Below, in pieces: positions 50,511-58,965 of a DNA stretch of 64,000 nucleotides; position 1 is the first letter of the stretch; each line of letters begins with the position of its first letter. The notes beneath the pieces are model-generated. The model did no database searches and was not told where the DNA came from. It saw only the letters and a program-made list of their open reading frames with translations. The stretch is from positions 19,996-83,995 of the forward strand of contig JAPPGM010000126.1 in NCBI GenBank assembly GCA_028874995.1, read 5' to 3'. The stretch is from Gemmatimonadota bacterium. GTDB lineage: Bacteria; Gemmatimonadota; Gemmatimonadetes; Longimicrobiales; Gaopeijiaceae. Made by a program: the position numbers and the translations under genes.

Positions 50511-51611
50511 ATGACGAGCCGTCGTGACTTTCTGAAGACTTCGGCCGGGGTGGGAGTGGGGGCCGCGGTCGGCATGGGTTCGCCCAAGCCGGTGGCCGGT
50601 GCGCCCGCGGTCCTGCGGAGCCGGGTCGCGCCTGTCGCCATCGCAAGCGGCAACGGAATGGAGGCCGTGGCGACGGCATTCCAGGCGGTCAGCGCGGGCG
50701 GCGACACCCTGGACGCAGTGGTAAAGGGCGTCAACATCGTCGAACGCGACCCGAATGATCGGTCCGTCGGCTACGGGGGACGCCCGAATCTGGACGGTGT
50801 GGTCCAGCTCGACTCCTCCGTCATGCACGGCCCCAGCCGGGGAGCGGGCGCGGTTGCCTGTCTCGAAGGGATCAAGACACCCTCGAGCGTCGCGGTGGAC
50901 GTGATGCGCTACACCGACCACGTGCTCCTGGTGGGCAAGGGGGCCCAGCGCTTCGCCGTGTCGATGGGACACCAGTTAGAGGATCTTCTCACCGACAGCA
51001 CCCGTCGCCAGTGGATCGCGTGGCGTGCGCGCTTGAGCGAAACCGACGACTACCTGACGCCCGATGAGGCGGCCATGAGGGCTTCCCCCTTCGAGGACGA
51101 GGAAGACGACGAGATGGGACTGCTGGATTCCCACGATGGTGTGCGTCCGCAGGGAACGATCAACTGCAACGTCATCAACCAGGACGGCGACCTGTCGGGG
51201 GTCACCACCACGTCGGGGCTGGCGTGGAAGATCCCGGGCCGGGTCGGTGACTCGCCCATCGTGGGCGCGGGCCTGTACGTCGACAACGATGTCGGTGCCT
51301 GCGGGTCCACCGGCCGCGGCGAAGCGGTCATCAAGACGTGTGGCTCGCATTCGGTCATCGAGCTGATGCGCTCGGGCATGTCGCCGGTCGACGCCTGCCT
51401 CGAGGCGCTCAGGCGCGTCGTGACCTTCACAACCGAGGCGCGGCTCCGCAACGAGCAGGGTCTTCCGACCTTCAACGTGAACTACTACGCCGTGAACAAG
51501 AACGGCGAATACGGCGGCGCGGCCATCTGGTCGGGCGCTCGTTTTGCGGTCTGCTCCGGGGGCGAGAGCCGCCGGGAGGACTCCGCCTACCTCTTCGAGA
51601 GGGGCAGTTGA
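50511..51611 (+). CDS. N4-(beta-N-acetylglucosaminyl)-L-asparaginase (glycosylasparaginase), Tat-exported
   Basis: A 366-residue protein. It starts with a twin-arginine signal (SRRDFLKT). The Ntn-hydrolase core shows ERDPNDRSVGYGGRPNLDG, then the autocleavage site PQGTINCNVI with Thr216 as predicted nucleophile, and DLSGVTTTSGLAWKIPGRVGDSPIVGAGLYVDNDVGACGSTGRGE. It cleaves the GlcNAc-Asn bond of glycopeptides or acts as an isoaspartyl/asparaginase-type enzyme. Export via Tat as a folded protein fits a self-cleaving enzyme. Its stop overlaps the TTG of the next gene. Confidence 0.93.
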   Translation: MTSRRDFLKTSAGVGVGAAVGMGSPKPVAGAPAVLRSRVAPVAIASGNGMEAVATAFQAVSAGGDTLDAVVKGVNIVERDPNDRSVGYGGRPNLDGVVQLDSSVMHGPSRGAGAVACLEGIKTPSSVAVDVMRYTDHVLLVGKGAQRFAVSMGHQLEDLLTDSTRRQWIAWRARLSETDDYLTPDEAAMRASPFEDEEDDEMGLLDSHDGVRPQGTINCNVINQDGDLSGVTTTSGLAWKIPGRVGDSPIVGAGLYVDNDVGACGSTGRGEAVIKTCGSHSVIELMRSGMSPVDACLEALRRVVTFTTEARLRNEQGLPTFNVNYYAVNKNGEYGGAAIWSGARFAVCSGGESRREDSAYLFERGS

Positions 51612-52030
51612 GTACCGGAGACGCCGGTCACGGCGAAGAAAAAGGAACGAGCCCCCCGAAGGTCAAACCCGAAAAGCCCAAGCCCGTCGGGTTTGGCGTG
51701 GAGGAGCTGGCTGAGGTCAAGAAGATGGAGCGGCTGCACTGCTCCGGCCGCCAGGTGCCCTCGCCCATGGGGGGCTTCCTGATGGACCTCGGCGTGCGCC
51801 AGGAGGCCGACGGAACCAGCACGATCCTCTTCGAGTGCAAGACATCGGCGCTGCGCTACCAGCTTCCCCTCAGGATCAGCACCTGGAGGGAGCGAAGGAA
51901 GGTGAGGATCCAGGCTGAGGAAGGGCTGGATCCCATGTGTCCGCGCGGTGAGCTGGGTCCCCCGCTGGTGCGGCGCGGCAAGGACTTCTTCTGCCCGCGC
52001 TGCAACATCATGTTCGGGAGGGTTCCGTAG
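51608..52030 (+). CDS. Conserved-looking hypothetical protein with C-terminal CPRC motif
   Basis: 140 residues. TTG start at 51608 overlapping the previous stop (TTGA). A charged, Pro/Lys-rich N-terminus (KVKPEKPKPVGFGVEE) is followed by a beta-rich middle (MGGFLMDLGVRQEADGTSTILFECKTSALRY) and a C-terminal FFCPRCNIMF with another CP pair about 22 residues before. A single zinc-ribbon-like site is possible. It overlaps the apparent start of the dehydrogenase gene. Function unknown. Confidence 0.65.
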   Translation: MSTGDAGHGEEKGTSPPKVKPEKPKPVGFGVEELAEVKKMERLHCSGRQVPSPMGGFLMDLGVRQEADGTSTILFECKTSALRYQLPLRISTWRERRKVRIQAEEGLDPMCPRGELGPPLVRRGKDFFCPRCNIMFGRVP

Positions 52031-53076
52031 CCAGAATCGCGCTGGTCGGGGGGGACGGGATAGGCCCCGAGGTCATCGGGGCGGCCGCGGAGGTCCTGGT
52101 GGCTGCCGCTTCACGGCACGGCCTCGACCTGACCCTCGACCACTGGGACCTCGGCGCGGACCGTTTCCTGCGTGACGGCGTCACCATCACCGACGAGGAG
52201 CGCGACCGCCTGATCGACGAGTACGACGCCGCGCTCCTGGGCGCCCTCGGCGACCCCCGCGTCCCCGGCAACGAGCACACCCGCGACATCCTTCTCGGCC
52301 TCCGGTTCGGTGCGGACCTGTACATCAACTTCCGTCCCTGCAAGCTTCTCGTCCCTTCCCTTTCTCCCCTCAGGAACCCCCACCCGGACACCGACGTCGT
52401 CTTCTTCAGGGAGAACACCGAGGGGCTGTATGTTGGTGTAGGGGGGAGCTTCAAGCGCGGCACGCCCGACGAAGTCGCGACCGAACAGAGCGTCAACACG
52501 TGGAAGGGTGTGGACCGCATCGTGCGGGCGGCCTTCGAGTACGCCGCGGCGACCGGACGGGGGCGCGTCACTCTGGTGGACAAGGCGAACGTGCTGTTGC
52601 ACGAGGGTGGACTGTGGCGGCGCGTATTCGCCGAAGTGGGGGCCGCGCATCCCGACATCTCCGGAGACGCCATGTACGTGGACGCCATGGCGATGGACCT
52701 GGTGCGGCGGCCGGAACGCTACGAGGTCGTGGTGACCTCCAACCTGTTCGGCGACATCCTGAGCGATCTGGCCGCACAGGTGACGGGGGGACTGGGACTG
52801 GCGCCTTCCGGCAACCTCAACCCGGGGTCGTGGGCGCTCTTCGAACCGGTGCACGGGTCGGCGCCGGACATCGCGGGGGACGGGATCGCGAACCCGCTGG
52901 CCGCGGTGGGATGCGTGAGTCTCGCCTTTGGACATCTGGGCATGGAGGAGGTGGCGGCCGATGTGGACGATTGCATCGTGGCGTCGATCCGGGAGGGCAT
53001 CACCACGCCTGATCTGGGAGGAAGTGCCACGACGCGGTCGGTCGGGGAGTGGATGGCCGGACGGTTGCGGGAGTGA
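52027..53076 (+). CDS. Isocitrate/isopropylmalate-family dehydrogenase without a canonical start codon
   Basis: About 349 residues. The fold and motifs are clear: RIALVGGDGIGPEVIG at the N-terminus, FFRENTEGLYVGVGG, VDKANVLL, YVDAMAMDLVRRPERYEVVVTSNLFGDILSDLAA, EPVHGSAPDIAGDGIANP. RENTEG is shared with isocitrate, homoisocitrate and tartrate dehydrogenases rather than classical LeuB, so the substrate is uncertain. It oxidatively decarboxylates a 2-hydroxy acid with NAD(P). Oddity: the frame has no ATG, GTG or TTG upstream of 52099, and starting there would delete the GDGIGPE motif. GGGAGGG at 52016-52022 points to GTA at 52027, which overlaps the previous TAG. Confidence 0.85.
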   Translation, partial: VARIALVGGDGIGPEVIGAAAEVLVAAASRHGLDLTLDHWDLGADRFLRDGVTITDEERDRLIDEYDAALLGALGDPRVPGNEHTRDILLGLRFGADLYINFRPCKLLVPSLSPLRNPHPDTDVVFFRENTEGLYVGVGGSFKRGTPDEVATEQSVNTWKGVDRIVRAAFEYAAATGRGRVTLVDKANVLLHEGGLWRRVFAEVGAAHPDISGDAMYVDAMAMDLVRRPERYEVVVTSNLFGDILSDLAAQVTGGLGLAPSGNLNPGSWALFEPVHGSAPDIAGDGIANPLAAVGCVSLAFGHLGMEEVAADVDDCIVASIREGITTPDLGGSATTRSVGEWMAGRLRE

Positions 53077-53265
53077 TTTCCAGCGCGGCGGCGAGAGCGC
53101 CTTGAACCCCCCCTTCTCCCGGGAGTAGCTTTCAGCCCCGTCAAGAGGGAACCTGTGGGAGCATGCGGAGCCGAACCGGGTAGGCAAGGGTCGGGGCGGA
53201 AGGGGTCGTGAGGGGCCTGGGCAAACGAACCAACAAAGGCGGGGTGACCGCCACGGGAGCGATAC

Positions 53266-54471
53266 ATGGGAACGCAGGGATTCGAGAAGGAGGTCGTCTT
53301 CCTTTCGGGGAAACGCACCCCCTTCGGCACCTTCGGTGGCTCGCTGAGGGACTTCACCGCCACCGATCTCGCCGTGCACTCGGCGGGCGCCGCGCTGGAA
53401 ACGGCCGGGATCGAGCCAGCGCAGGTGGGGCATGTCTTCTACGGCAACGCTCTGCAGACCTCCGCCGACGCCATCTACCTGGCGCGGCACGTTGGTCTGC
53501 GTGCGGGTGTCCCCGAGAATGCGGGGGCACTTACCGTAAACCGGCTGTGCGGCAGCGGCTTCCAGGCCATCGTGTCGGGCGCGCAGGAGATCCTGCTTGG
53601 TGGCACCGAGGTGGCGCTGTGCGGTGGCTCCGAGTCGATGAGCCAGGCGCCGCACGTGGTTCGCGGCGCGCGTTGGGGCAAGCTGCGGCTCGGTCCGGCC
53701 GGCAAGGGATTCGAGGACGTGCTCTGGGAGGCCCTCCTCGACTCGCACTGCGGCCTCACCATGGCGCAGACCGCCGAGGAGCTCGCGGAGCGCTACGGCG
53801 TGACCCGTGAGGAGGCCGACCGGGTGGCGGTGAACAGCCAGCGGCGGGCCAAGGTGGCCTGGGACGAGGGACGCTACGACGCCGAGGTGGTGCCGGTCAC
53901 CGTGCGGACCCGCAAAGGCGAGAAGCAGTTCGGCGTGGACGAGCACATGCGCCCCGACACGACCATGGAAGCGCTCGGACGACTGCGCCCCTACTTCAAG
54001 AAGGACGGCCTGGTCACGGCGGGCAACGCCAGCGGGATCGGCGACGGAGCGGCCTCGCTGGTGCTCGCTGAGCGGGGCTGGGCCGAGGCAAACGGTGCGA
54101 CGCCGATTGGCCGCCTGGTCTCGTGGGGGTTCGCGGGCGTCGATCCGCGGATCATGGGGCTTGGACCCGCGCCGGCTTCGCGGGCCGCGCTCGCCGCCGC
54201 CGGGCTCGGCCTGCGCGAGATGGACCTGGTCGAAGTCAACGAGGCGTTCGCGCCCCAGTACAAGGCCGTAGAGAAGGAACTCGGACTCGACCCGGAGCGC
54301 ACGAACGTGAACGGCGGAGCGATCGCGATCACGCATCCACTGGCCGCCTCGGGGGCCAGGATCACCCTGCACCTGCTGCACGAGCTGCGGCGGAGGGGTG
54401 CGCGGTACGGTCTCGGGTCGGCGTGCATCGGGGGTGGCCAGGGCGGGGCGGTCGTGGTCGAGGCGTACTGA
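53266..54471 (+). CDS. Acetyl-CoA C-acyltransferase (thiolase)
   Basis: A 401-residue thiolase. The acyl-enzyme nucleophile is Cys95 in NRLCGSGFQ. The second and third active-site segments are GGAIAITHPLAASGAR (His) and GSACIGGGQGGA (Cys). The usual GHPxG appears as THPLA, a small but notable change near the catalytic His. It condenses or cleaves acyl-CoA units in fatty acid oxidation or butanoate metabolism. The beta-oxidation theme continues with the 3-hydroxyacyl-CoA dehydrogenase at 55357 and enoyl-CoA hydratase at 60580. Confidence 0.93.
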   Translation: MGTQGFEKEVVFLSGKRTPFGTFGGSLRDFTATDLAVHSAGAALETAGIEPAQVGHVFYGNALQTSADAIYLARHVGLRAGVPENAGALTVNRLCGSGFQAIVSGAQEILLGGTEVALCGGSESMSQAPHVVRGARWGKLRLGPAGKGFEDVLWEALLDSHCGLTMAQTAEELAERYGVTREEADRVAVNSQRRAKVAWDEGRYDAEVVPVTVRTRKGEKQFGVDEHMRPDTTMEALGRLRPYFKKDGLVTAGNASGIGDGAASLVLAERGWAEANGATPIGRLVSWGFAGVDPRIMGLGPAPASRAALAAAGLGLREMDLVEVNEAFAPQYKAVEKELGLDPERTNVNGGAIAITHPLAASGARITLHLLHELRRRGARYGLGSACIGGGQGGAVVVEAY

Positions 54472-54490
54472 GGGGCGGACGGGTGGACCG

Positions 54491-55375
54491 ATGAGTTCCC
54501 GGGGACCGCTGACGCGGCGCGATTTCGACGAGGTCATGCGGCGGGCGGCGGAACTGGCCGCCGATGATCCGGACGGCGCCGCGGACGCCTTCAGCGAAGC
54601 GGAGGTGGTGCGCATCGGGCGCGAGGTCGGATTGCCGGAGCGGCATGTGCGCCGGGCCCTGGCCGAGCGGGAGGCGCGGGGTGGTGGGGTGGAGGGGGGG
54701 TGGAAGGGTGCGCTACGCATGCTTCTTCTTCGCGACGAGGTGTCGGCCAGCCGCACTATCGAGCGGCCCAGGGCGCGGATTCGGCGGGAATTGGACGACT
54801 TCATGGTGGGTGGTCAGCTGCTGCAGCGGGTGCGCGGCAAGGACGACCTGCTGCAGTACCGGCCGGCGGTCGACTGGGTGTCGAGGGTGGCGCGTGCGGC
54901 CAGCTTCAGGTCGCGAAAGCACTACGTCGCGTCATCGCGGCTCGTCGAGGTCCGGCTGGCACGTATGGGGGCCGAATCGACAGAGGTGGATATCCGCGTC
55001 GATCCGGGAATCGCTTCCAACTACCGCAACTGGTGGGTGCTGGCCGCGTGCACGACGGGGGTGGCCGCGGGGGTGGGAGTCGGAATAAGCCTGCCCCCAT
55101 CGCTGTTCGCGGTTGGAGCGTTCCTGGCGGCTGGGGTGGCGACCGGCCTGCTGACCTCGGCGGTGGTGGCGCTGATGGCGGGACCGGGCTTCCGGCGCCG
55201 GGTGGCCGATGTCGAGTCCGAGGTCGAGGGCGTGCTGGACGGTCTGGAGAAGGAGAACGGACTCGAACCGCCGCCGCCTGCGTGGAGACGGTGGGTGCGC
55301 CGCCACTTCCACGGCGTCGCGCGCGAAATGATGGACACACAACAGGGAGATTCGAATTGGCGATCGAAAAGGTAG
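54491..55375 (+). CDS. Hypothetical two-helix membrane protein
   Basis: 294 residues. An N-terminal helical domain (LTRRDFDEVMRRAAELAADD to PERHVRRALAERE) resembles short SHOCT/DUF1707-like modules. A soluble middle follows, then two hydrophobic helices (about 190-235, WWVLAACTTGVAAGVGVGISL and AVGAFLAAGVATGLLTSAVVAL) and a C-terminal charged helix. The last 19 bases overlap the dehydrogenase gene, so the two are coupled. It lies 19 bases after thiolase. Function unknown. Confidence 0.72.
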   Translation: MSSRGPLTRRDFDEVMRRAAELAADDPDGAADAFSEAEVVRIGREVGLPERHVRRALAEREARGGGVEGGWKGALRMLLLRDEVSASRTIERPRARIRRELDDFMVGGQLLQRVRGKDDLLQYRPAVDWVSRVARAASFRSRKHYVASSRLVEVRLARMGAESTEVDIRVDPGIASNYRNWWVLAACTTGVAAGVGVGISLPPSLFAVGAFLAAGVATGLLTSAVVALMAGPGFRRRVADVESEVEGVLDGLEKENGLEPPPPAWRRWVRRHFHGVAREMMDTQQGDSNWRSKR

Positions 55376-56235
55376 GCGTGGCCGGTTGCGGCCTCATGGG
55401 GAGCGGCATTGCGGAGGTGTCCGCGAAGGCGGGTTGCGACGTGGTGGTGCGCGAGATCGACGACGGTGCGCTCGCGGCCGGCAAGTCGAGGATCGTGAAG
55501 TCGCTGGACCGGGCGGTGGGGAAGGGGAAGCTGGACCCCGCAGCCCGTGAGGAGGCGCTCGCGCGCATCACCTTCACCACGTCGCTGGACGCCTTCGCGG
55601 ACCGCGACCTGGTGATCGAGGCGATCATCGAGTCGCTCGACGCCAAGAACGAGCTCTTCGGCCACCTCGACGGCGTCTGCCCCGAGGAGACGATCTTCGC
55701 CACCAACACGAGTTCGCTCACGGTGACCGACATGGCGGCGGCCACATTGCGTCCGGACCGCTTCGTCGGCCTCCACTTCTTCAACCCCGTGCCGGTCATG
55801 AAGCTGGTCGAGGTCGTCAGGACGATCGTCACCAGCCAGGAGACCTTCGACGCCGCATCCGCCTTCGCCGAACGGGTCGGGAAGGTACCCATCGCCGCGC
55901 GCGACAACTCCGGTTTCGTGGTCAACCTGCTTCTGGTTCCCTACATGCTCGACGCGATCCGGCAGCTGGAACGCGGCGTCGCCACCGTCGAGGACATCGA
56001 CAAGGCCATGACGCTGGGGTGCGGGTATCCGATGGGCCCGTTCACGCTTGGCGACTTCGTCGGGCTCGACACCCTCATGCACGTCGCCGAGATCATGTAC
56101 GGCGAGTACCGGGAAGAACGCTACGCCGCTCCACCGCTCCTGAAGCGACTGGTGGCGATGGGGCGGTACGGGCGCAAGACGGGCGCGGGTTTCTACGACT
56201 GGACGCCCGATGGGCCGGTTGCCCTGAAGGTGTGA
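55357..56235 (+). CDS. 3-hydroxybutyryl/3-hydroxyacyl-CoA dehydrogenase
   Basis: A 292-residue protein. Start TTG at 55357 with GGGAG seven bases before it. The NAD-binding motif is GCGLMGSG (10-17), and the catalytic dyad region is TNTSSL (about 116-121) and LHFFNPVPVMKLVEV with His140 and Asn143. The C-terminal dimer domain has DNSGFVVNLLLVPYMLDAIR and ends MGRYGRKTGAGFYDW. It interconverts 3-hydroxyacyl- and 3-oxoacyl-CoA. It forms a small operon with thiolase and the membrane protein gene. Confidence 0.93.
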   Translation: MAIEKVGVAGCGLMGSGIAEVSAKAGCDVVVREIDDGALAAGKSRIVKSLDRAVGKGKLDPAAREEALARITFTTSLDAFADRDLVIEAIIESLDAKNELFGHLDGVCPEETIFATNTSSLTVTDMAAATLRPDRFVGLHFFNPVPVMKLVEVVRTIVTSQETFDAASAFAERVGKVPIAARDNSGFVVNLLLVPYMLDAIRQLERGVATVEDIDKAMTLGCGYPMGPFTLGDFVGLDTLMHVAEIMYGEYREERYAAPPLLKRLVAMGRYGRKTGAGFYDWTPDGPVALKV

Positions 56236-56273
56236 GGATCTCGGGAGATGGCACCCCCAAAGGGTGGCCAACA

Positions 56274-56298
56274 ACTTAGCTAAGTAGTTAGCTAACTC
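56274..56298. terminator. Two adjacent 12-bp palindromes between convergent genes
   Basis: ACTTAGCTAAGT (56274-56285) and AGTTAGCTAACT (56287-56298) are each perfect palindromes. Their shared core TTAGCTAA also pairs across a GTAG spacer into an 8-bp stem. A second weak hairpin, CACCC/GGGTG, lies just upstream at about 56252-56266. The spot separates the dehydrogenase gene from the convergent rpsU and probably ends both transcripts. Confidence 0.55.
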
Positions 56299-56306
56299 CT
56301 GCGGTG

Positions 56307-56510
56307 CTACCGGCGCGTTCGCCGCTGTCGCCGCCGCTCACGGCGGATCGCCGCCTCCCGCCGCCGCTTCCGCTGAGCGCTCGGCTTCTCGTAGAACCGG
56401 CGCTTCCTGAGCTCGGAGTAGAGTCCCGAGCGCTGCACCTTGCGCTTGAACCTGCGAAGAGCCCGTTCGAGGCTCTCGTTTTCCTTTACGAAGACTTCCA
56501 ACCGGATCAC
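56307..56510 (-). CDS. rpsU: 30S ribosomal protein bS21
   Basis: A 67-residue, strongly basic protein. The bS21 core is clear: [20 protein letters not shown], then [20 protein letters not shown], and a poly-basic C-terminal helix. It joins the 30S platform near the anti-Shine-Dalgarno end of 16S rRNA and helps initiation. The start is GTG at 56510 (VIRLEV); other frames upstream are non-coding. It is divergent from the unknown gene at 56785. Confidence 0.95.
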   Translation of the reverse strand: MIRLEVFVKENESLERALRRFKRKVQRSGLYSELRKRRFYEKPSAQRKRRREAAIRRERRRQRRTRR

Positions 56511-56733
56511 CCCGCTACGAGGCAGTTCACGTTTGCCGGGACCCCCCGGCGCATTTCGAAGGCCTGCTGAAGCGTCGCTCCATTCGGCCGCGTCTCCCGG
56601 ACGGATCCGGCGACGGACGATAACGATAGAACCGGAACCCGGTGGCTGGCAAGCCGTCACCCGCCTTCCGCCACCCGCCCCCGTCCCCACCCTTCCGTCC
56701 CCGCACCTTCCCGTCCCCCACCTTGCGCCATTC

Positions 56734-56750
56734 GTAAACAAATGCTTACC
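56734..56750. promoter_or_regulatory. 17-bp motif shared with 58429-58445, possible operator
   Basis: GTAAACAAATGCTTACC matches the second site at 14 of 17 positions and has GTAA/TTAC dyad ends. It lies 35 bases before the start at 56785, within a 270-base divergent region that is GC-rich elsewhere. Binding protein unknown. Confidence 0.35.
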
Positions 56751-56784
56751 ATTCGCGCCCCCCCTTCTCCAACCGGCTCGCTTT

Positions 56785-57729
56785 ATGCTCCCGATCGTCA
56801 CGACGGAAAGCCGCCCCGAGGCGATGGCCGATGTGCCGGGGATCTGTGAACTTCCCCTCACTCGCGCCGTGGTCCAGTACCGTGATGCCCACGAGCTGTA
56901 CCGTTCCGGCGGGCGGATCCAGGACATCGGGCTGGCGGTGGTGGTCGAAGGGCGGTTCGCGTCCTCCGTGAGGGCCATGGATCTCGGTTCGGCGGAGGTG
57001 AAGTACCTCAATCTCGCCTCCGAGCTGGTCATCCTGGACTGGGTGTATGATCCGACGCTGGCGCACATCCGGGCCCTGGCGGCGACCGGGCGGGATGGGG
57101 GGTCCACCGCCGGATTCGTTCCCTCCAGCGAACTCAGGCGGTACTGCTTCGACCTGGCCCTGCGGGTTCTTGGCCGGCGAGGCTTCTCCCCCCTCACCCG
57201 CCCCACGCTGCTCAGGATCGGGTTCCGCGATCTCTGCAAGGATCTGGACCTGCACGAGAGCACCGTCGTGCGCATCGTCACGGAGAGGGGCGAAGTCACC
57301 CGCGTCCACCTCGACTACGACGCGAACGCGCTCGTCTTCCGCTCTGCGGACTCCCTCCTCCCGAAGACGATGAAGGCTGCGATTCGGGAGGTCTTCCCGG
57401 GTCGGCCGATCCAGCGCTCGGCTCCCGTCGACGCGGGCGCCCCGGCGTGGCAGGTCCGCTTCGGCGTGCCGGTGACCTTTGCCGAACTGCGCGCGAGCCT
57501 GCTGGCCATGCGGCGTGGCCTCAATCACGTCTTCGCCCGGTTCGAACCGGAGCGATTCCGATCGGTCGAGGGCGTGTTGGCCACGTTCGGCGAGCGCGCC
57601 ACGCTGGACCTGTTCAATCGCCCGGGCGGCGAGCGGGATTGGCGGGAAACGACGGACGGGCGCCACTCCGAGGCGGGCGCCCCCTCGGTGGCGGGCCTCG
57701 AACCGGTCACTCCGATGTCGGTGCACTGA
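56785..57729 (+). CDS. Uncharacterised protein, 314 residues
   Basis: Soluble, alpha/beta. Segments include [41 protein letters not shown], a helical centre ([20 protein letters not shown]) and [21 protein letters not shown], with a disordered tail. No catalytic motif or signal peptide is evident. It is followed after 7 bases by a second unknown gene and is divergent from rpsU. I do not recognise the family; its neighbour and the shared upstream motif suggest a regulated pair. Confidence 0.7.
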   Translation: MLPIVTTESRPEAMADVPGICELPLTRAVVQYRDAHELYRSGGRIQDIGLAVVVEGRFASSVRAMDLGSAEVKYLNLASELVILDWVYDPTLAHIRALAATGRDGGSTAGFVPSSELRRYCFDLALRVLGRRGFSPLTRPTLLRIGFRDLCKDLDLHESTVVRIVTERGEVTRVHLDYDANALVFRSADSLLPKTMKAAIREVFPGRPIQRSAPVDAGAPAWQVRFGVPVTFAELRASLLAMRRGLNHVFARFEPERFRSVEGVLATFGERATLDLFNRPGGERDWRETTDGRHSEAGAPSVAGLEPVTPMSVH

Positions 57730-57736
57730 GAGCCTC

Positions 57737-58330
57737 ATGCAGGGCATGGAGCAGAGAGTCGGAAAGGCGTGGACTTCCCCGCGCGACGGTCCCTCCGAGA
57801 CACCGGAAGTGCTCTACTTCCGGTATCTTGCGTACCGCCGCCGCCACGCCGACCGGCTCGTCCGGCTGATTCCCCGCGCAGCGGTGCGGGATCTCTACCG
57901 GGAGGCGCGAGAGTGGGCCTTGGAGCAGGGGGTGCACGATTCACGCGACCCGATGGCCACGCTGACCCGCTTCGCCGAGCACCTCCTTCCGCTGCCGCCA
58001 TTCGAGGTATGGTTGGCCGACCGCGCGACCCACCCTATCCGCCACATCGAGGATTCAAGCCAAATGTCCCCGGTCTCGCCCCCCGCGCAGCCGGCAAAGG
58101 TCGAGGAGCGCCGATTCGACTACGAGGGTCGCACCTGGTTCGCCTCTCTGCACGTTTTCGCCGTCGAAAACCGGTGGCGGGGATTCTTGCGGTTCCGGCA
58201 ATCGGGGCACGCGCGCCGGTATCACACGGCCCACATTTTCCTCGAGAATACGGCGCGGGAGGTGCGGAGGAGCTTCCGGGGGTTCGACGGGGCCGCATTG
58301 GGGGCGTTTCTGCGCTCCGTACTGCCCTGA
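57737..58330 (+). CDS. Uncharacterised protein, 197 residues
   Basis: Soluble. It has a helix-rich N-terminal half (LYFRYLAYRRRHADRLVRLI, VRDLYREAREWALEQGVHDS) and a strand-rich C-terminal half (RRFDYEGRTWFASLHVFAVE, RWRGFLRFRQSGHARRYHTA) ending in a basic helix (REVRRSFRGF). The arrangement recalls small DNA- or nucleotide-binding proteins, but no motif settles it. It follows the 314-residue protein with a 7-base gap and is probably co-translated. Confidence 0.68.
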   Translation: MQGMEQRVGKAWTSPRDGPSETPEVLYFRYLAYRRRHADRLVRLIPRAAVRDLYREAREWALEQGVHDSRDPMATLTRFAEHLLPLPPFEVWLADRATHPIRHIEDSSQMSPVSPPAQPAKVEERRFDYEGRTWFASLHVFAVENRWRGFLRFRQSGHARRYHTAHIFLENTAREVRRSFRGFDGAALGAFLRSVLP

Positions 58331-58428
58331 TTCGCCAGCCGGAGCCGCTCCCGGCGCCGCCGGAGCCGCCTGCCGTTTTTTGCGAAAAATCCGTTTCTGT
58401 TTCCCATTCCGTCACGCATTCGGCGAGT

Positions 58429-58445
58429 GTATACAAATCGTTACC
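58429..58445. promoter_or_regulatory. 17-bp motif shared with 56734-56750, possible operator
   Basis: GTATACAAATCGTTACC differs from the first site at three positions. It keeps the ACAAAT core and the TTACC end. It lies about 100 bases after the 197-residue gene and about 290 bases before the small gene at 58738. Confidence 0.35.
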
Positions 58446-58512
58446 TGTTTGACACTTAGCGTGTTTCGATCCTGTCACGGCCGCGTCGGGAAACTCCCCC
58501 GGAAACAAGTGG

Positions 58513-58542
58513 TTTAGCGATAGGCGCGGTTTTCGTAACTTG
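58513..58542 (+). promoter_or_regulatory. Possible FCB-type promoter
   Basis: TTT at 58513-58515 and TAACTTG at 58536-58542 are 20 bases apart, a near match to the TTG-N19-TAnnTTTG pattern. It would drive the small gene at 58738 with a long leader of about 190 bases. Confidence 0.35.
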
Positions 58543-58737
58543 TTGCTGTAAAACGATTTACGTAAGCCGGGGGTCGGGAGGGGGTCGTCTTGCCAATCCC
58601 GTTTGGGCCCGATATCGTTCATCGCTTAGCAGGGTGGGGGGAACGGTGGTCCGGACGCCGCCGTGAGCGTGCCCGCCAACGGGTCGGTTCCGACAGGAAA
58701 CCGAACAGAAATCCAAACTTCCTGATACAGGGGTCCA

Positions 58738-58965
58738 GTGCTCATGTGGAACACGCGTTCCGTCCAGTTGAATGTCCGTCTCCCGCAGGATGTCGCCGCC
58801 GAAGCCGAAGAGGTTCAGCGCTCAGATCCCGACTTCCTCAGCCGGATCGTTCAGTACGGCCTTACGCGGCGTGCCATCTACCGCAGCCTCCGCGAGGTGG
58901 AGGAGCGGGAAGCAGCGGTAACCCCTCTTTCGGTCGACACCGCTCCGGGTTTTCTGCAGCCCTAG
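58738..58965 (+). CDS. Small ribbon-helix-helix-like protein, 75 residues
   Basis: The segment RSVQLNVRLPQDVAAEAEEV, then DFLSRIVQYGLTRRAIYRSL, reads as a short strand and two helices, as in ribbon-helix-helix DNA-binding proteins. A Glu-rich helix and flexible tail follow. AGGGG lies four bases before GTG 58738; ATG at 58744 is an alternative. The long AT-rich leader before it suggests strong regulation, possibly by itself. Assignment to the fold is tentative. Confidence 0.6.
   Translation: MLMWNTRSVQLNVRLPQDVAAEAEEVQRSDPDFLSRIVQYGLTRRAIYRSLREVEEREAAVTPLSVDTAPGFLQP

Larger units (their letters stand above)
58331..58737. other. AT-rich intergenic region with possible operator and promoter
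   Basis: 407 bases without a gene and clearly richer in A+T than its surroundings. It contains a second copy of the 17-bp motif (58429-58445), a TTT-N20-TAACTTG promoter-like pair (58513-58542), and dyads GTAAA/TTTAC and TTACGTAA at about 58548-58566. No cluster of classical DnaA boxes is visible. Confidence 0.45.

Noticed and set aside
58331-58737. Replication origin near recF-gyrB
   Set aside because: The region is AT-rich, but I see no cluster of TTATCCACA-like boxes, and dnaA and dnaN are absent.
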